Part shown: in pieces, positions 15,412 through 24,789 of the stretch | How positions within the stretch are numbered: the first letter of the stretch is position 1 | Layout of the letters: every line of letters begins with the position of its first letter | NCBI GenBank assembly: GCA_003963245.1 | Contig: RXJX01000048.1 | Coordinates: forward strand, 740-35,379 | Direction: 5' to 3' | DNA length: 34,640 nt | From: Neisseriaceae bacterium | GTDB taxonomy: Bacteria; Pseudomonadota; Gammaproteobacteria; Burkholderiales; UBA11063 | Program-made: the position numbers and the translations under genes | Notes under the pieces: model-generated | What the model was told of the DNA's origin: nothing | What the model saw: the letters and a program-made list of their open reading frames with translations, nothing else | Database searches by the model: none

Positions 15412-16122
15412 ATGAGCGAAATTAATATCCCCTATTATCTCAAAAGCAAGCTTGAACGCTTAAATTTAGCAACAACAAAGCTTATTCGTCAGCATGGCTA
15501 TCTGGAAATCTACTCACAACTAAAATTAGCATTTCCCAGCATAAATTATCAAGCGCTTTATGACTTATATTGTCTGGCACAACAAAGCCTTTGCTATACA
15601 TTAGCTCCAGAAAAACAAGCTGAGCTACGCGCAGAATTTAAAGCCATGACACCACGCCATATCTGGCTAAAACCAGATACCATTAAGCATTTTCTAACCG
15701 CAGCAGAAGAGCAAGCGCAATTGGCATTACAAGACAATGAAGTCCCCATCGGTGCAGTAATTGTTCATCAAGAACAAATTATCGCAAGAGGCTATAACCG
15801 TACTCGCAGAGATAATGATATTATGGCTCATGCTGAAATAGTTGCAATTCTCGCAGCCCAACAACATTTGCAGAATTATCGGCTTAGCGAATGCGATCTT
15901 TATATAACCGTCGAGCCATGCCTAATGTGTAGCGGTGCAATTATCAATAGTCGGATTAAGCGTGTAATATTTGGCGCTTGCGAACCAAAGACTGGCGCTT
16001 ATATCAGCCAACATCAGGTTTTTAACAATAAAAAAACCAATCACCATACCGAGGTGATTGGTCCAATAGATCAAAATCATTATAGCCGTTTAATTAGCAC
16101 TTTTTTCCAAAATAAGTCATAA
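15412..16122 (+). CDS. tadA: tRNA adenosine-34 deaminase with N-terminal extension
   Basis: About 236 residues. The C-terminal 150 are a complete TadA: zinc and catalytic motif HAE (IMAHAEIVAIL) and PCLMC (ITVEPCLMCSGAI), plus GAVIVHQEQIIARGYN. It converts A34 to inosine in tRNA-Arg(ACG). Residues about 1-85 are a helical extension absent from E. coli TadA but, as I recall, present in Neisseria. The start is uncertain: a TTG at 15406 overlaps the fosA stop and an ATG lies six bases further; I chose the ATG. The 3' end of this gene contains, on the other strand, the terminator for the facing aminotransferase gene. Confidence 0.9.
   Translation: MSEINIPYYLKSKLERLNLATTKLIRQHGYLEIYSQLKLAFPSINYQALYDLYCLAQQSLCYTLAPEKQAELRAEFKAMTPRHIWLKPDTIKHFLTAAEEQAQLALQDNEVPIGAVIVHQEQIIARGYNRTRRDNDIMAHAEIVAILAAQQHLQNYRLSECDLYITVEPCLMCSGAIINSRIKRVIFGACEPKTGAYISQHQVFNNKKTNHHTEVIGPIDQNHYSRLISTFFQNKS
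16036..16062 (-). terminator. Minus-strand terminator inside the tadA coding region
   Basis: ACCAATCACC (16036-16045) and GGTGATTGGT (16053-16062) are exact reverse complements around 7 bases. On the minus strand the stem is followed by seven T residues, so it is a good rho-independent terminator for the run ending with the aminotransferase at 16152, about 90 bases upstream on that strand. On the plus strand no T-run follows. Confidence 0.85.
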
Positions 16123-16151
16123 CTTTTATAATCTGAATTTTTGCTACTTTA

Positions 16152-17321
16152 TTAACTAGCTATCAGCTTATCAAGTGCACTCGTCATTCTTTTCAGTGCT
16201 TGAGTTAGCGTTACTCGCGACGTGCCAAAATTAAGCCGCACAAAGCCAGCTAAATCGAACTCGGCACCATCAGATAAACCAACTCCTGCTTGCTCAAAAA
16301 ACTGTTGAAGATTCTCAATTTTATACTTTGCACATAATTTGCGCCCATCAATCCAAAGAAGATAAGTAGCATCAGGAATAGTTAGCTGTAAATCAGAATA
16401 AGGTGTTAAAGTTTGAACGATTAAATCGCGATTAGCACGCAAATAAACCAATAACTCATTTTTCCAGTCATTACATTCACTATATGCAGCCTGACATGCC
16501 GCAACACCAAAAGAATTTAGATCACCAAATAAACCACGCATAATTTTGGCGAATTTGTTACGGATTATCGAATTAGTTGCAATCGCAAATGAGCAGTTGA
16601 GTCCCGCAACATTGTAAGTCTTTGATGGCGCCATGAGCGTAATACTACGTTCTGCGGCTTCTTTACTGATACTGGCAAATGGAATATGTTTGCGCTTCTC
16701 ATCCAAGACTAAGTCGCAATGAATCTCATCAGAACATACGACCAAATCATGGCGGATTACAAACTCAAGAAGTTGCTCTAATTCTTCACGAGTCCACATT
16801 TTACCTACTGGGTTATGCGGATTACAGAGTAAAAGGAGTTTAGGTTTTATTCTGGTAGCAGCAAGTTGTTTTTCCAAATCTTCCCAATTCCAGCACCAAC
16901 CGCCATTCACTTCTAGCAATGGAGTTTTTAATAGCTCACGCCCCGCATTTAATGGTGCACTCATAAATGGTGGATAAACTGGGGTTGCCGTTATTATTGG
17001 TTGATCAACATCGCTCAATGCTTGCGCAGCCAGATTTAATCCACAAACCAAGCCGGGAAGCCAAATAATATCCTTCTCTGCCACACCCCAACTATATTCA
17101 CGCTGCAAATAATCAACAATGTCCCGACGAACTTCTTCTTGATGCATGCTATAACCAAATACACCATGATCAAGCGTACCTTGTAATGCGGCTAGAATCG
17201 CAGGAGGAGCAGTAAAATCCATATCTGCTACCCAAAGAGGTAAGATATCTTTAGCTGCATATTTACGCCATTTTTTACTATAGGACTGTTTGCGATCAAT
17301 TACTTTGTCAAAATCATACAT
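16152..17321 (-). CDS. MalY/PatB-family aminotransferase or cystathionine beta-lyase
   Basis: A 389-residue PLP enzyme of fold type I. It has LPLWVADMDFTAPPAI near the N-terminus, CNPHNPVGKMWTREEL, VVCSDEIHCDLVL with the cofactor Asp, and the Schiff-base Lys in MAPSKTYNVAGLN. A C-terminal GFVRLNFGTSR carries the substrate-carboxylate Arg. Members cleave cystathionine or other cysteine S-conjugates (PatB, MalY); some act as aminotransferases. Length and motifs are typical. It is the last gene of the minus run, 90 bases after ispB, so may also have its own promoter. It could supply homocysteine for methionine, like metF elsewhere in the window. Confidence 0.87.
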   Translation of the reverse strand: MYDFDKVIDRKQSYSKKWRKYAAKDILPLWVADMDFTAPPAILAALQGTLDHGVFGYSMHQEEVRRDIVDYLQREYSWGVAEKDIIWLPGLVCGLNLAAQALSDVDQPIITATPVYPPFMSAPLNAGRELLKTPLLEVNGGWCWNWEDLEKQLAATRIKPKLLLLCNPHNPVGKMWTREELEQLLEFVIRHDLVVCSDEIHCDLVLDEKRKHIPFASISKEAAERSITLMAPSKTYNVAGLNCSFAIATNSIIRNKFAKIMRGLFGDLNSFGVAACQAAYSECNDWKNELLVYLRANRDLIVQTLTPYSDLQLTIPDATYLLWIDGRKLCAKYKIENLQQFFEQAGVGLSDGAEFDLAGFVRLNFGTSRVTLTQALKRMTSALDKLIAS

Positions 17322-17411
17322 TTTTCTTCACCATCAAAATATACTTTTTACTTTTAATTTTCGGCTTTACCACAGCTTCAAAAAGACTTCTTATATGGAC
17401 TTGATAACATA

Positions 17412-18374
17412 TTAACTCAGGCGTTCAACACTTAAAGCAGCAATTCTTTCCAACGCCTGACGATATTCATTGTTAGCAAAAACCGCTAATTCCGCCTGAG
17501 CACGCGCCACATAATCATGCGCCATATTTTTACAATAATCCAGAGCTGGCGTAGTTTTAACCAAATTGACTATTGCAGCAATATCTGCTTGTTTAGGATT
17601 ATCGATTGCCGCAACCACCATAGTACGCATTTCTGCACTTCCATTTGCCAGCAAGTAAATTAACGGCAGGGTTACCTTACCTTCAAGCAAATCATCGCCC
17701 ACATTTTTGCCCATAACGTCAGCTGAACTATTATAATCCAATATATCATCCACGATCTGAAAGGCAGTACCCAAATAAATTGCATAGTTAGCAAGGTGCT
17801 CTTCTTGCGAAGAGTCTGCACCACTGATAATCGCAGCTACACGCGCACCTGCTTCAAATAGTTTCGCAGTTTTACTCTCGATCACTTTAAAATATTCAGC
17901 TTCGGTTAAATCGCTGCGCCCAATATTTAGTAGCTGCAAAACTTCACCTTCAGAAATAATATTGGTGCTATCTGCCATGATTTTTAATACGCAGAGTGAA
18001 TTACTTTCTACCATCATCTGAAAAGCACGAGTATAAATAAAATCTCCAACCAACACACTGGCAGCATTGCCAAACACCGCATTAGCGGTTGCGCGTCCGC
18101 GGCGTAAGCCTGATTCATCGACCACATCATCGTGAAGTAAAGTTGCAGTATGAATGTATTCGACCATCGCCGCTATCTTGTAGAGTAATGCCGAATCATT
18201 ACCTAAAAGTTTGCCACAGAGCATGGTTAATAAAGGGCGAATCCGCTTACCGCCAGCTGCGATAATATATTCACCAACCGCATTAATTAACGGCACGCTT
18301 GAGTCCAGATCACGGCGAATAACCTGATCCAATGCATTCATTTCTTGTTTGACTATTTGATTAAATTGATTCAT
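17412..18374 (-). CDS. ispB: Octaprenyl/polyprenyl diphosphate synthase
   Basis: A 320-residue trans-prenyltransferase that extends farnesyl diphosphate to the side chain of ubiquinone. The first Asp-rich motif is LLHDDVVDESGLRRG (DDVVD at 82-86) and the second is FQIVDDILDYN, followed by GKNVGDDLLEGKVTLPLIY. GGKRIRP binds isopentenyl diphosphate. Length equals E. coli IspB. Chain length (C40 or other) is not decided by sequence alone. It lies 40 bases after the ABC exporter gene. Confidence 0.93.
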   Translation of the reverse strand: MNQFNQIVKQEMNALDQVIRRDLDSSVPLINAVGEYIIAAGGKRIRPLLTMLCGKLLGNDSALLYKIAAMVEYIHTATLLHDDVVDESGLRRGRATANAVFGNAASVLVGDFIYTRAFQMMVESNSLCVLKIMADSTNIISEGEVLQLLNIGRSDLTEAEYFKVIESKTAKLFEAGARVAAIISGADSSQEEHLANYAIYLGTAFQIVDDILDYNSSADVMGKNVGDDLLEGKVTLPLIYLLANGSAEMRTMVVAAIDNPKQADIAAIVNLVKTTPALDYCKNMAHDYVARAQAELAVFANNEYRQALERIAALSVERLS

Positions 18375-18414
18375 TTAACTCTCTGTTATCCCATTATTAA
18401 TTACATTAACTCAA

Positions 18415-20118
18415 TCAGCTAGGCGATTTGAGTAAAAGTTGTTGATTATGCCATATATCCAAAGTGCTACGATGACCAACACTAATAATTGCACTGTGTG
18501 GCAAACGCTCACTTAGTACACTATATACGTGTGCTTCCATTGCTTCATCCAATGCAGAACTAGCTTCGTCAAGATAAATAATATCTGGACAATTTACCAA
18601 TATTCGCGCGAATGCCACACGTTGCTGTTCACCTAAAGACAACACCTTGCCCCAATCGATGTCTTCATCTAAACGTTTTTGCAGATGAGCTAAACCACAT
18701 TCGCGCATAATCAATAATAGATCAGCATCAGCAGGTAAATTAGTCGTTAACGGGTAACAAATTGCCTGCCGCAACGAGGTCTGCGGCATATACGGGCGCT
18801 GGGCAATAAACATCTCGGTTTTAGCATGACTCTGACTTACTTCGCCACTAGCAAAAGGCCATAGACCTGCTAGAGCACGGAGCAAGGTGGTTTTACCACT
18901 ACCTGATGCACCTTTGATTAACAAGCGATCAGCTGAGTCTAATTTGAAACTAATATCTTTTTGTAACAATTCTTGATTGGGCAAATTCAGGCTTAAGTTA
19001 CTCACGCTTAGATAATTTGCAGGTTTATCATTACGTGCTAATACTGCTAAATTACCCGCATCTGATATTGCCTTTTCAAAACCATGCAAACGATCCATAA
19101 TTGCGCGCCAACTTGCCAAAGAACCATAAGCATCAATGAAATATGATAGCGAGCCTTGAACCTGTCCAAAAGCACCACCTATTTGCATCAAATCCCCAAG
19201 CTGAATTGCTTTAGAGAAATAACGTGGTGCAGCAACTAGCGTTGGGAAGATATTAGCAATTTGTGAATAGCCAATATTAAAAATATCAATTTTCATCTGA
19301 CGATAAACAATCGAGAAAAAATTTCCCACCAAGTCACTAAACTTATTTGTCAAACTCTGCTTTTCTTCGCTCTCACCTTGATAAAAAGCAATATTCTCGC
19401 CATATTCACGGACTCGCATTAGGCCAAAACGGAAATTAGCCTCGAGCGTTTCTTGACGAAAGTTTAGCCCGATCAATGGACGACCAATCTTAAACGTAAT
19501 ATAAGTTCCAGCTATTGCATAAAGCAATGCCACCCATACCATATAACCAGGAATCGAGATCTTATGCGCAAAAACAGTAAAATTCAGTGCACCAGATAAT
19601 CCCCATAAAATAAATACAAAAGAAAATAGGCTTACAATATTACTGATAAAACCTAGAGTTAAGCTCAGGGAAACACCGATAAAGGAATTAATATCTTCAC
19701 TAATCCGCTGATCCGGATTATCGACATAATCGGCAATAAAACGAGTTTTATAATAAGCCTTATGAGATAGCCAATTACTTAAGTAGTTATTAGTCATCCA
19801 TTTACGCCAGCGAATCTCAAGCACTTTACGAAAATAATATGCCATTACCTGAAAGGAAATAGCAAAAAATGCCAGATAGCAAAATTTAATTATTAATTTA
19901 TAAAATGCACTTTGATTAAGATGTTGCAATGCATCATACATATTATTGGAAAATTTGTTAAATTGCACTGACATAAATACGGAAAGTAAGTTAAATACAA
20001 TCACGATGCTCACTAGTGCAATTGCCCGCCATTTATCTTCGCTGGTCCAATACGGACGAGCCAAATGCCATGAGTCTTTCAGCCACTGAATTGGTTTACG
20101 CATACTATTTAGTTGCAT
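18415..20118 (-). CDS. ABC exporter, fused membrane and ATPase domains, SbmA/YddA-like
   Basis: A 567-residue half-transporter. Residues about 10-340 hold about six membrane helices of the SbmA/BacA-like type (ABC_membrane_2), including ARPYWTSEDKW and the MTNNYLSNWLSHKAYYKTRF segment. The C-terminal ATPase has Walker A GASGSGKTT (near residue 405), the signature LSLGEQQR and Walker B IIYLDEASSALDEAM, then a switch His in VGHRS. It should work as a homodimer in the inner membrane. YddA-like proteins have no settled substrate; related SbmA/BacA import peptides. The start at 20118 overlaps the lipoprotein gene by 14 bases; ATG at 20103, one base after that gene's stop, is an alternative and fits the family N-terminus (MRKPIQWLKDSW). 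Confidence 0.9.
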   Translation of the reverse strand: MQLNSMRKPIQWLKDSWHLARPYWTSEDKWRAIALVSIVIVFNLLSVFMSVQFNKFSNNMYDALQHLNQSAFYKLIIKFCYLAFFAISFQVMAYYFRKVLEIRWRKWMTNNYLSNWLSHKAYYKTRFIADYVDNPDQRISEDINSFIGVSLSLTLGFISNIVSLFSFVFILWGLSGALNFTVFAHKISIPGYMVWVALLYAIAGTYITFKIGRPLIGLNFRQETLEANFRFGLMRVREYGENIAFYQGESEEKQSLTNKFSDLVGNFFSIVYRQMKIDIFNIGYSQIANIFPTLVAAPRYFSKAIQLGDLMQIGGAFGQVQGSLSYFIDAYGSLASWRAIMDRLHGFEKAISDAGNLAVLARNDKPANYLSVSNLSLNLPNQELLQKDISFKLDSADRLLIKGASGSGKTTLLRALAGLWPFASGEVSQSHAKTEMFIAQRPYMPQTSLRQAICYPLTTNLPADADLLLIMRECGLAHLQKRLDEDIDWGKVLSLGEQQRVAFARILVNCPDIIYLDEASSALDEAMEAHVYSVLSERLPHSAIISVGHRSTLDIWHNQQLLLKSPS

Positions 20119-20596
20119 TTACCGTTCCGCTTTGGATTAAAGTATTTTGCGCCGTGTAGAGATAATACGTTGCAGTAAACTGATAGCCAGAACCCAGCAA
20201 TACCACCGAACAGCCATTAAAGGTTACTCGCCCACCCTGCGCATAAGAACAACCAGAGTAAGTAACCGTAGCAGTCATACATGGATTATTAGTATTTACT
20301 GGATTTACAAATGGACCATTCATCACATTCTGATTAGGGTATAGTGCTCCATCTTGAAAAACTGTTGGACCAGACTCACTAACTGTAAAAGTCATTGTTT
20401 CTGTCCGTGCGCCCACAGTGTTACACGTATTAATTGATGATCCATTGCCCAAATTACCAATTCCCGGAGTAAATGTCCCAGTAAATGGAGCGCCACCAGC
20501 TGGCATATTTTGTGCAGCAGGACCACCACTCTCACAAGCACTAATTCCGATCGTTGTCACCAAAGCCAAAACAAGACTTAAATAAGTTGCTTTCAT
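20105..20596 (-). CDS. Small Cys-paired lipoprotein, unknown function
   Basis: A 163-residue protein with a lipoprotein signal peptide ending ISAC (Cys21), so probably lipid-anchored in the inner or outer membrane. The mature part is rich in Gly, Asn, Thr and Pro (ESGGPAAQNMPAGGAPFTG) and probably mostly beta-strand, with four more Cys (SINTC, NNPC, YSGC, FNGC) that could form two disulfides. I recognise no family. GGAGAAG gives a strong ribosome site. It overlaps the start of the ABC exporter gene, suggesting coupled translation and perhaps a shared role, which is inference. Confidence 0.8.
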   Translation of the reverse strand: MKATYLSLVLALVTTIGISACESGGPAAQNMPAGGAPFTGTFTPGIGNLGNGSSINTCNTVGARTETMTFTVSESGPTVFQDGALYPNQNVMNGPFVNPVNTNNPCMTATVTYSGCSYAQGGRVTFNGCSVVLLGSGYQFTATYYLYTAQNTLIQSGTVNATK

Positions 20597-20617
20597 AATT
20601 ACTTCTCCAATAAAAAA

Positions 20618-21352
20618 TTATTTTTGTATTAAGTGAATATCACCAAAATAGCTTTGGCACAATGCCATTATACAAATTGCAGCAGTCTCCGCACGTAAAA
20701 TTCTTGTGCCTAATTGCAATGTTGAGAACCCATGAGCTTGCGCTTCTTCGACCTCGCTCAAGCTAAATCCACCCTCAGGACCAACCAGTACTGCAACACT
20801 GGAAATTGGTACTTGTGCCAAAAACTGTTGCTGTTCATGATGGGGCGATAGAATATACTTGCCTTCAGCATTATTTACCGCTAGTAAAGCATCATGAAAC
20901 AAAATTGGCGCGGACAAACGAGGGATAGTTGCCCGCGCAGATTGTTCACATGAGGCAATGATAATTTTATGCCAGTGTTCCATCCGTGAACTAATTTTAT
21001 CACTACTTAAACGTTGCGTGTATTGACTAATTACCGGAATAATTTCACTTACGCCTAACTCAACTGCTTTTTGGATAATCAAATCAAATTTATCGCTGGC
21101 AATCAAACTCGGCATCAAAGTTATCCGTAGATTAGATTCATTGTCTAATTTCTCACACTCGCTAATATTAACCTCAGCCTGACGTTTGCCAAGTTGACTG
21201 ATATTCGCAGTATAATCACAACCATCGCCATTAAAGAACGCAACAGTATCACCAACACGCAACCTCAATACATTCATATGTCGTACAACACTATCTGGCA
21301 ATTCCAGTTTTGTATTTAAGGTGAGCGGCAAATCAACATAAAAACGTGGCAT
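20618..21352 (-). CDS. rsmE: 16S rRNA m3U1498 methyltransferase
   Basis: A 244-residue SPOUT-class methyltransferase. An N-terminal PUA-like domain (about 1-70, with VRHMNVLRLRVGDTVAFFNG) binds RNA. The C-terminal trefoil-knot domain has VAVLVGPEGGFSLSEVEEA and the knot motif LGTRILRAETAAICIMAL that binds SAM. It methylates U1498 of 16S rRNA. It begins one base after the plsC stop, so expression is likely coupled to plsC. Confidence 0.95.
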   Translation of the reverse strand: MPRFYVDLPLTLNTKLELPDSVVRHMNVLRLRVGDTVAFFNGDGCDYTANISQLGKRQAEVNISECEKLDNESNLRITLMPSLIASDKFDLIIQKAVELGVSEIIPVISQYTQRLSSDKISSRMEHWHKIIIASCEQSARATIPRLSAPILFHDALLAVNNAEGKYILSPHHEQQQFLAQVPISSVAVLVGPEGGFSLSEVEEAQAHGFSTLQLGTRILRAETAAICIMALCQSYFGDIHLIQK

Positions 21353-21353
21353 G

Positions 21354-22082
21354 CTAGGAGCCGATAGAAGTCAACGTATTATGAATCCAATCTTCAACTT
21401 TTTTAGTATATGCTGCAGCATCAGCAGAATCTGGATAGATTGGCTTCCCAATTACTATTGAGACTGTACCAGGATAAATCCAAAAGCTATTTTTTGGCAG
21501 GCAATAGCCAGCATTATGCGCGAAAGGGACGATAGGCACATCTAAGCTTAGAGCAAGTTTAGCACAACCATGTTTAAATGGTTTACGCGCTTTTGGTTTA
21601 ACCCGAGTACCTTCAGGAAACATAATAATCCAAAACCCAATGGAGAACCGCTGCCGACCTTGAGTAATTACTTGATTAAGAGAATCTTCGCCACGGCTAC
21701 GATCAATCGCAATTGTCGATAAAGCACGTATACCCCAGCCGTAAAAAGGAATCTTGAAAATCTCTTTTTTCATAATCCAGACACAAGGTGGCAAAAATTG
21801 GTTCATAGCCGCAGTTTCCCAAGCGGATTGATGATTACCCGCAACAATGGCTGGCGTGTTTGGCAAGTTCTCAACGCCACTAACCTGATAATTGATCCCA
21901 CCAACATACTTGAATAAGAAAGTATAGTAGCGTGCCGCACTCATTATGATTCTATGCCGGACTAATGGCGGCAACTTGGCAATCAACAAAGCGATAATAC
22001 TGTAAAAAGGTAATACCGATGCAGATAGAATCCAAAACAAACACGATCTGATAACAATTAATGGAGTTAACTTATTCCTCAC
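21354..22082 (-). CDS. plsC: 1-acyl-sn-glycerol-3-phosphate acyltransferase
   Basis: About 242 residues. It adds the second acyl chain in phosphatidic acid synthesis at the inner membrane. An N-terminal membrane segment (VIRSCLFWILSASVLPFYSI) precedes the catalytic motif GNHQSAWETAA, an H-x4-E form of H-x4-D, and the glycerophosphate-binding FPEGTRVKP. The frame is open to a GTG at 22127, but this overlaps gmhB by 56 bases; the GTG at 22082 overlaps only 11 and fits the family length, so I use it, with low certainty about the start. The order gmhB-plsC is common in betaproteobacteria. Confidence 0.88.
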   Translation of the reverse strand: MRNKLTPLIVIRSCLFWILSASVLPFYSIIALLIAKLPPLVRHRIIMSAARYYTFLFKYVGGINYQVSGVENLPNTPAIVAGNHQSAWETAAMNQFLPPCVWIMKKEIFKIPFYGWGIRALSTIAIDRSRGEDSLNQVITQGRQRFSIGFWIIMFPEGTRVKPKARKPFKHGCAKLALSLDVPIVPFAHNAGYCLPKNSFWIYPGTVSIVIGKPIYPDSADAAAYTKKVEDWIHNTLTSIGS

Positions 22083-22638
22083 GGTGTGGTTCTTTCTGCT
22101 CTCGCTCAATAATATATTCGCTAGCACTCAATAGATTATCAAAGATTTTGGTACCTTCAGGCAGGGTTTCTTTAGCCAGAGTTTTTTTACCATTACCAGT
22201 TTTGACTAAAATTGGAATTCCGCCCGCGTTGCTAATCGCTTGTAAATCACGAATACTATCACCGACCATTACAGTGTTACTTAAATCCTCAAGGTTAAAA
22301 CGATCACAAATTTCAAGGATCATGCCTGGTTTGGGTTTACGACAATCACAATTATCATCTGGAATATGTGGACAAAATATGATTACATCCAAACTACCAC
22401 CAGCTTGTTCAACGTGCTGATGGAGTTTCTCATGCATTGCATTTAGATCTTCCATCGTAAACAAACCACGCCCAAGACCTGATTGATTGGAACAGATTAC
22501 AACTTTGAATCCTGCCTGACTAAGATTAGCAATAGCATCAGCGCTTCCGGGGATCAGGATAAATTCGTCAACATTCTTAATAAACTTATCACTGTCCTGA
22601 TTAATTACACCATCACGATCAAGAAAAACTAATTTCAT
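22072..22638 (-). CDS. gmhB: D-glycero-D-manno-heptose-1,7-bisphosphate 7-phosphatase
   Basis: A 188-residue HAD-superfamily phosphatase of the ADP-heptose pathway, which supplies the LPS inner core. The nucleophile motif is FLDRDGVIN (two Asp), the second motif is VICSNQSGLGRG, and VMVGDSIRDLQA carries the metal-binding Asp. The zinc-binding loop CPHIPDDNCDCRKPKPGM is complete. AGAAGG six bases before the ATG supports the start. It lies 14 bases after glyS. The C-terminal REQKEPHREE tail is hydrophilic. Confidence 0.94.
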   Translation of the reverse strand: MKLVFLDRDGVINQDSDKFIKNVDEFILIPGSADAIANLSQAGFKVVICSNQSGLGRGLFTMEDLNAMHEKLHQHVEQAGGSLDVIIFCPHIPDDNCDCRKPKPGMILEICDRFNLEDLSNTVMVGDSIRDLQAISNAGGIPILVKTGNGKKTLAKETLPEGTKIFDNLLSASEYIIEREQKEPHREE

Positions 22639-22652
22639 AGATTACCTTCTTA

Positions 22653-24716
22653 TTATGCCAACTCAGATAATTTACCATACTTGCTAAATTTGCTATACAG
22701 TTCTGATAATAATTTTAAACGGTTCTTGCGAATACTCAAATCATTATCCATCACCATTACGTTAGCAAAGAAATCCGTCAATGGTTTGGCTAACGCACTT
22801 AATTGCTCTAAATATAACTGAATACTAGTTAAATCATTTACTTTGCTTGCGGCAAGATAAAGCTCTTTTTCATAATCAGTAAATAAATCATGGTTCAAAT
22901 TTAAACTTAAATCAACTGATTCTGCATTTTTACTAAGGATATTCTCAATTCGTTTATTCGCTTCAAACAACTCTTGATTGCCCTCACTTGCTGACCACTT
23001 GCTAAATGCATCGCAAATTTCAACTACATTGGTAAAGTCAATTCTATCTGCACTAACAACAACGGTATTAACTACCTTAGCTGGATATTCAGCAACACTG
23101 CTTAAATAGTTTGCCAGACGTTGTTTAACGAAGTTTTCAACACCACTTAAAGTGTCTGCTGCCAAATTTTTACCAGCAAAAGCATCTAAGGTAATTTTCA
23201 ATAAACTATCAACTTGCTCTGGGTTTAACTTCTCGCTTAATAAAATACGAATAATTCCGAGTGCTGCACGACGCAATGCATACGGATCTTTATCTCCTGT
23301 TGGAATTAAACCAATCCCCCAAATCCCAATCAAACTCTCTAATTTATCTGCAAGTGCGACTACCTTGGCTAACTGACTATCAGGCAACTCATCACCACTA
23401 AAGCGTGGATAGTAATGCTTTTCAATGGCATTGGCTACTTCGGCAGATTCACCACTAGCTATTGCATAGTATTTACCCATTACCCCTTGAAGCTCAGGAA
23501 ATTCTCCTACCATTTCGGTTGGTAAATCAGCCTTTAATAAATATGCTGTATGCTTGGCTAAATCACTGTTAACCCCTAATAAAGGAGCAATCCCACCGGC
23601 AATTGATTGCAAACGCTCAATACGCTCTAATTGGCTACCTAGCTTGTTGTGGTAAACTACATTTGCCGTTTTAGCAGTAAATTCAATTAATGGCGTACGC
23701 TTATCAAACTCATAGAAAAACTCGGCATCCGCTAAGCGAGCTGTCAAAACCTTTTGATTTCCCTCAATAATTACTTGGGGTTGCTTCGAAATCAAATTAG
23801 CAACAAACAAGAACTTATTGCTAAGTTTTCCAGATTGATCAATTAGTGCAAAATATTTCTGGTTTTTAGCCATTGATAAAATCAGACACTCTTGAGGAAC
23901 TGCCAAAAATTTCTCATCAAATTCACCGACCAAAACCTCAGGCCACTCAACCAATGCAGTAACTTCATCTAGCAATCCATCCATATGGCTAATGCTCAAA
24001 CCAAGCTCTTGAGTTTTCTGATTTAGTTGTTTCTCGATCAAACTCCTGCGCACGCTGAATTGTGGTACAACCTTGCCTTGATTTTGTAGCTGACTAAAAT
24101 AGTCCTGTGCACAACTTAATTTGAGCTGAGAATTACACATGAATCGATGACCACTGGTTGTATTATTGGCATTTAAGCCCATAGCTTCACAATTGATTAC
24201 AGCACCATTAAACATCACCACCAAATTATGCAAGGGGCGCACAAATTGATAACTCTTATCAGCCCAACGCATTGCCTTGGCAATCTGGATTTTTTTCAAA
24301 GCATTGCTAATTACGTCATTCAAAACACTGCTTAAGTTTTTGCCTTTAATTGTACTCTCAGCATAAAAATAACCATCCGCGCGCTGCTCTAATTTTTGCC
24401 AATCAATCCCACATGATTTAGCAAAGCCAAGCAAAGCCGGAGTTGGACTACCATCTTGTAACCCAGTTGCAATCGCTGGTCCCTTACGTAATTGGCGTTG
24501 ATCGGATTGCTCATAAACAATACCCTCAATCAAACATCCAAAACGTCGTGGCGAAACAAATTCTGTACATGTAGCATCTTTAGTTAAAAACCCTGATAGT
24601 TGTTGATATACTGACTCACTAAACGCAGAGCCAATATTTTCTTCCAAATTAATTGGCGGCAATTCTTCACTCAAAAATTCAATTAATAAACCATTTTTTG
24701 TTGCCACAATTGACAT
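22653..24716 (-). CDS. glyS: Glycyl-tRNA synthetase beta subunit
   Basis: A 687-residue beta chain of the two-subunit bacterial enzyme, which charges tRNA-Gly together with GlyQ. The N-terminus GLLIEFLSEELPP is a family hallmark; the middle contains FLFVANL and VLTARLADAEFFYEFDKRTP, and the HD-like region with LADKLESLIGIWGIGLIPTGDKDPYALRR. The ATG at 24716 has AGGGG five bases upstream; a GTG two codons earlier is less likely. glyQ is not adjacent: the upstream neighbour is the divergent rppH, so glyS has its own promoter here. It heads an eight-gene minus-strand run. Confidence 0.96.
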   Translation of the reverse strand: MSIVATKNGLLIEFLSEELPPINLEENIGSAFSESVYQQLSGFLTKDATCTEFVSPRRFGCLIEGIVYEQSDQRQLRKGPAIATGLQDGSPTPALLGFAKSCGIDWQKLEQRADGYFYAESTIKGKNLSSVLNDVISNALKKIQIAKAMRWADKSYQFVRPLHNLVVMFNGAVINCEAMGLNANNTTSGHRFMCNSQLKLSCAQDYFSQLQNQGKVVPQFSVRRSLIEKQLNQKTQELGLSISHMDGLLDEVTALVEWPEVLVGEFDEKFLAVPQECLILSMAKNQKYFALIDQSGKLSNKFLFVANLISKQPQVIIEGNQKVLTARLADAEFFYEFDKRTPLIEFTAKTANVVYHNKLGSQLERIERLQSIAGGIAPLLGVNSDLAKHTAYLLKADLPTEMVGEFPELQGVMGKYYAIASGESAEVANAIEKHYYPRFSGDELPDSQLAKVVALADKLESLIGIWGIGLIPTGDKDPYALRRAALGIIRILLSEKLNPEQVDSLLKITLDAFAGKNLAADTLSGVENFVKQRLANYLSSVAEYPAKVVNTVVVSADRIDFTNVVEICDAFSKWSASEGNQELFEANKRIENILSKNAESVDLSLNLNHDLFTDYEKELYLAASKVNDLTSIQLYLEQLSALAKPLTDFFANVMVMDNDLSIRKNRLKLLSELYSKFSKYGKLSELA

Positions 24717-24759
24717 ACACACCCCTAATCCTTAAAATAAACAAATTCTTAACTCACGA

Positions 24760-24789
24760 TATATAGTAAATCATTTACAAAACATTCAA
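24760..24789 (-). promoter_or_regulatory. Candidate promoter of glyS
   Basis: On the minus strand TTGAAT (24789-24784) is followed, after 18 bases, by TATATA (24765-24760). Transcription would begin near 24753, about 36 bases before the ATG. The rest of the gap up to 24941 holds no gene and must also carry the rppH promoter, which I could not place. Confidence 0.4.
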
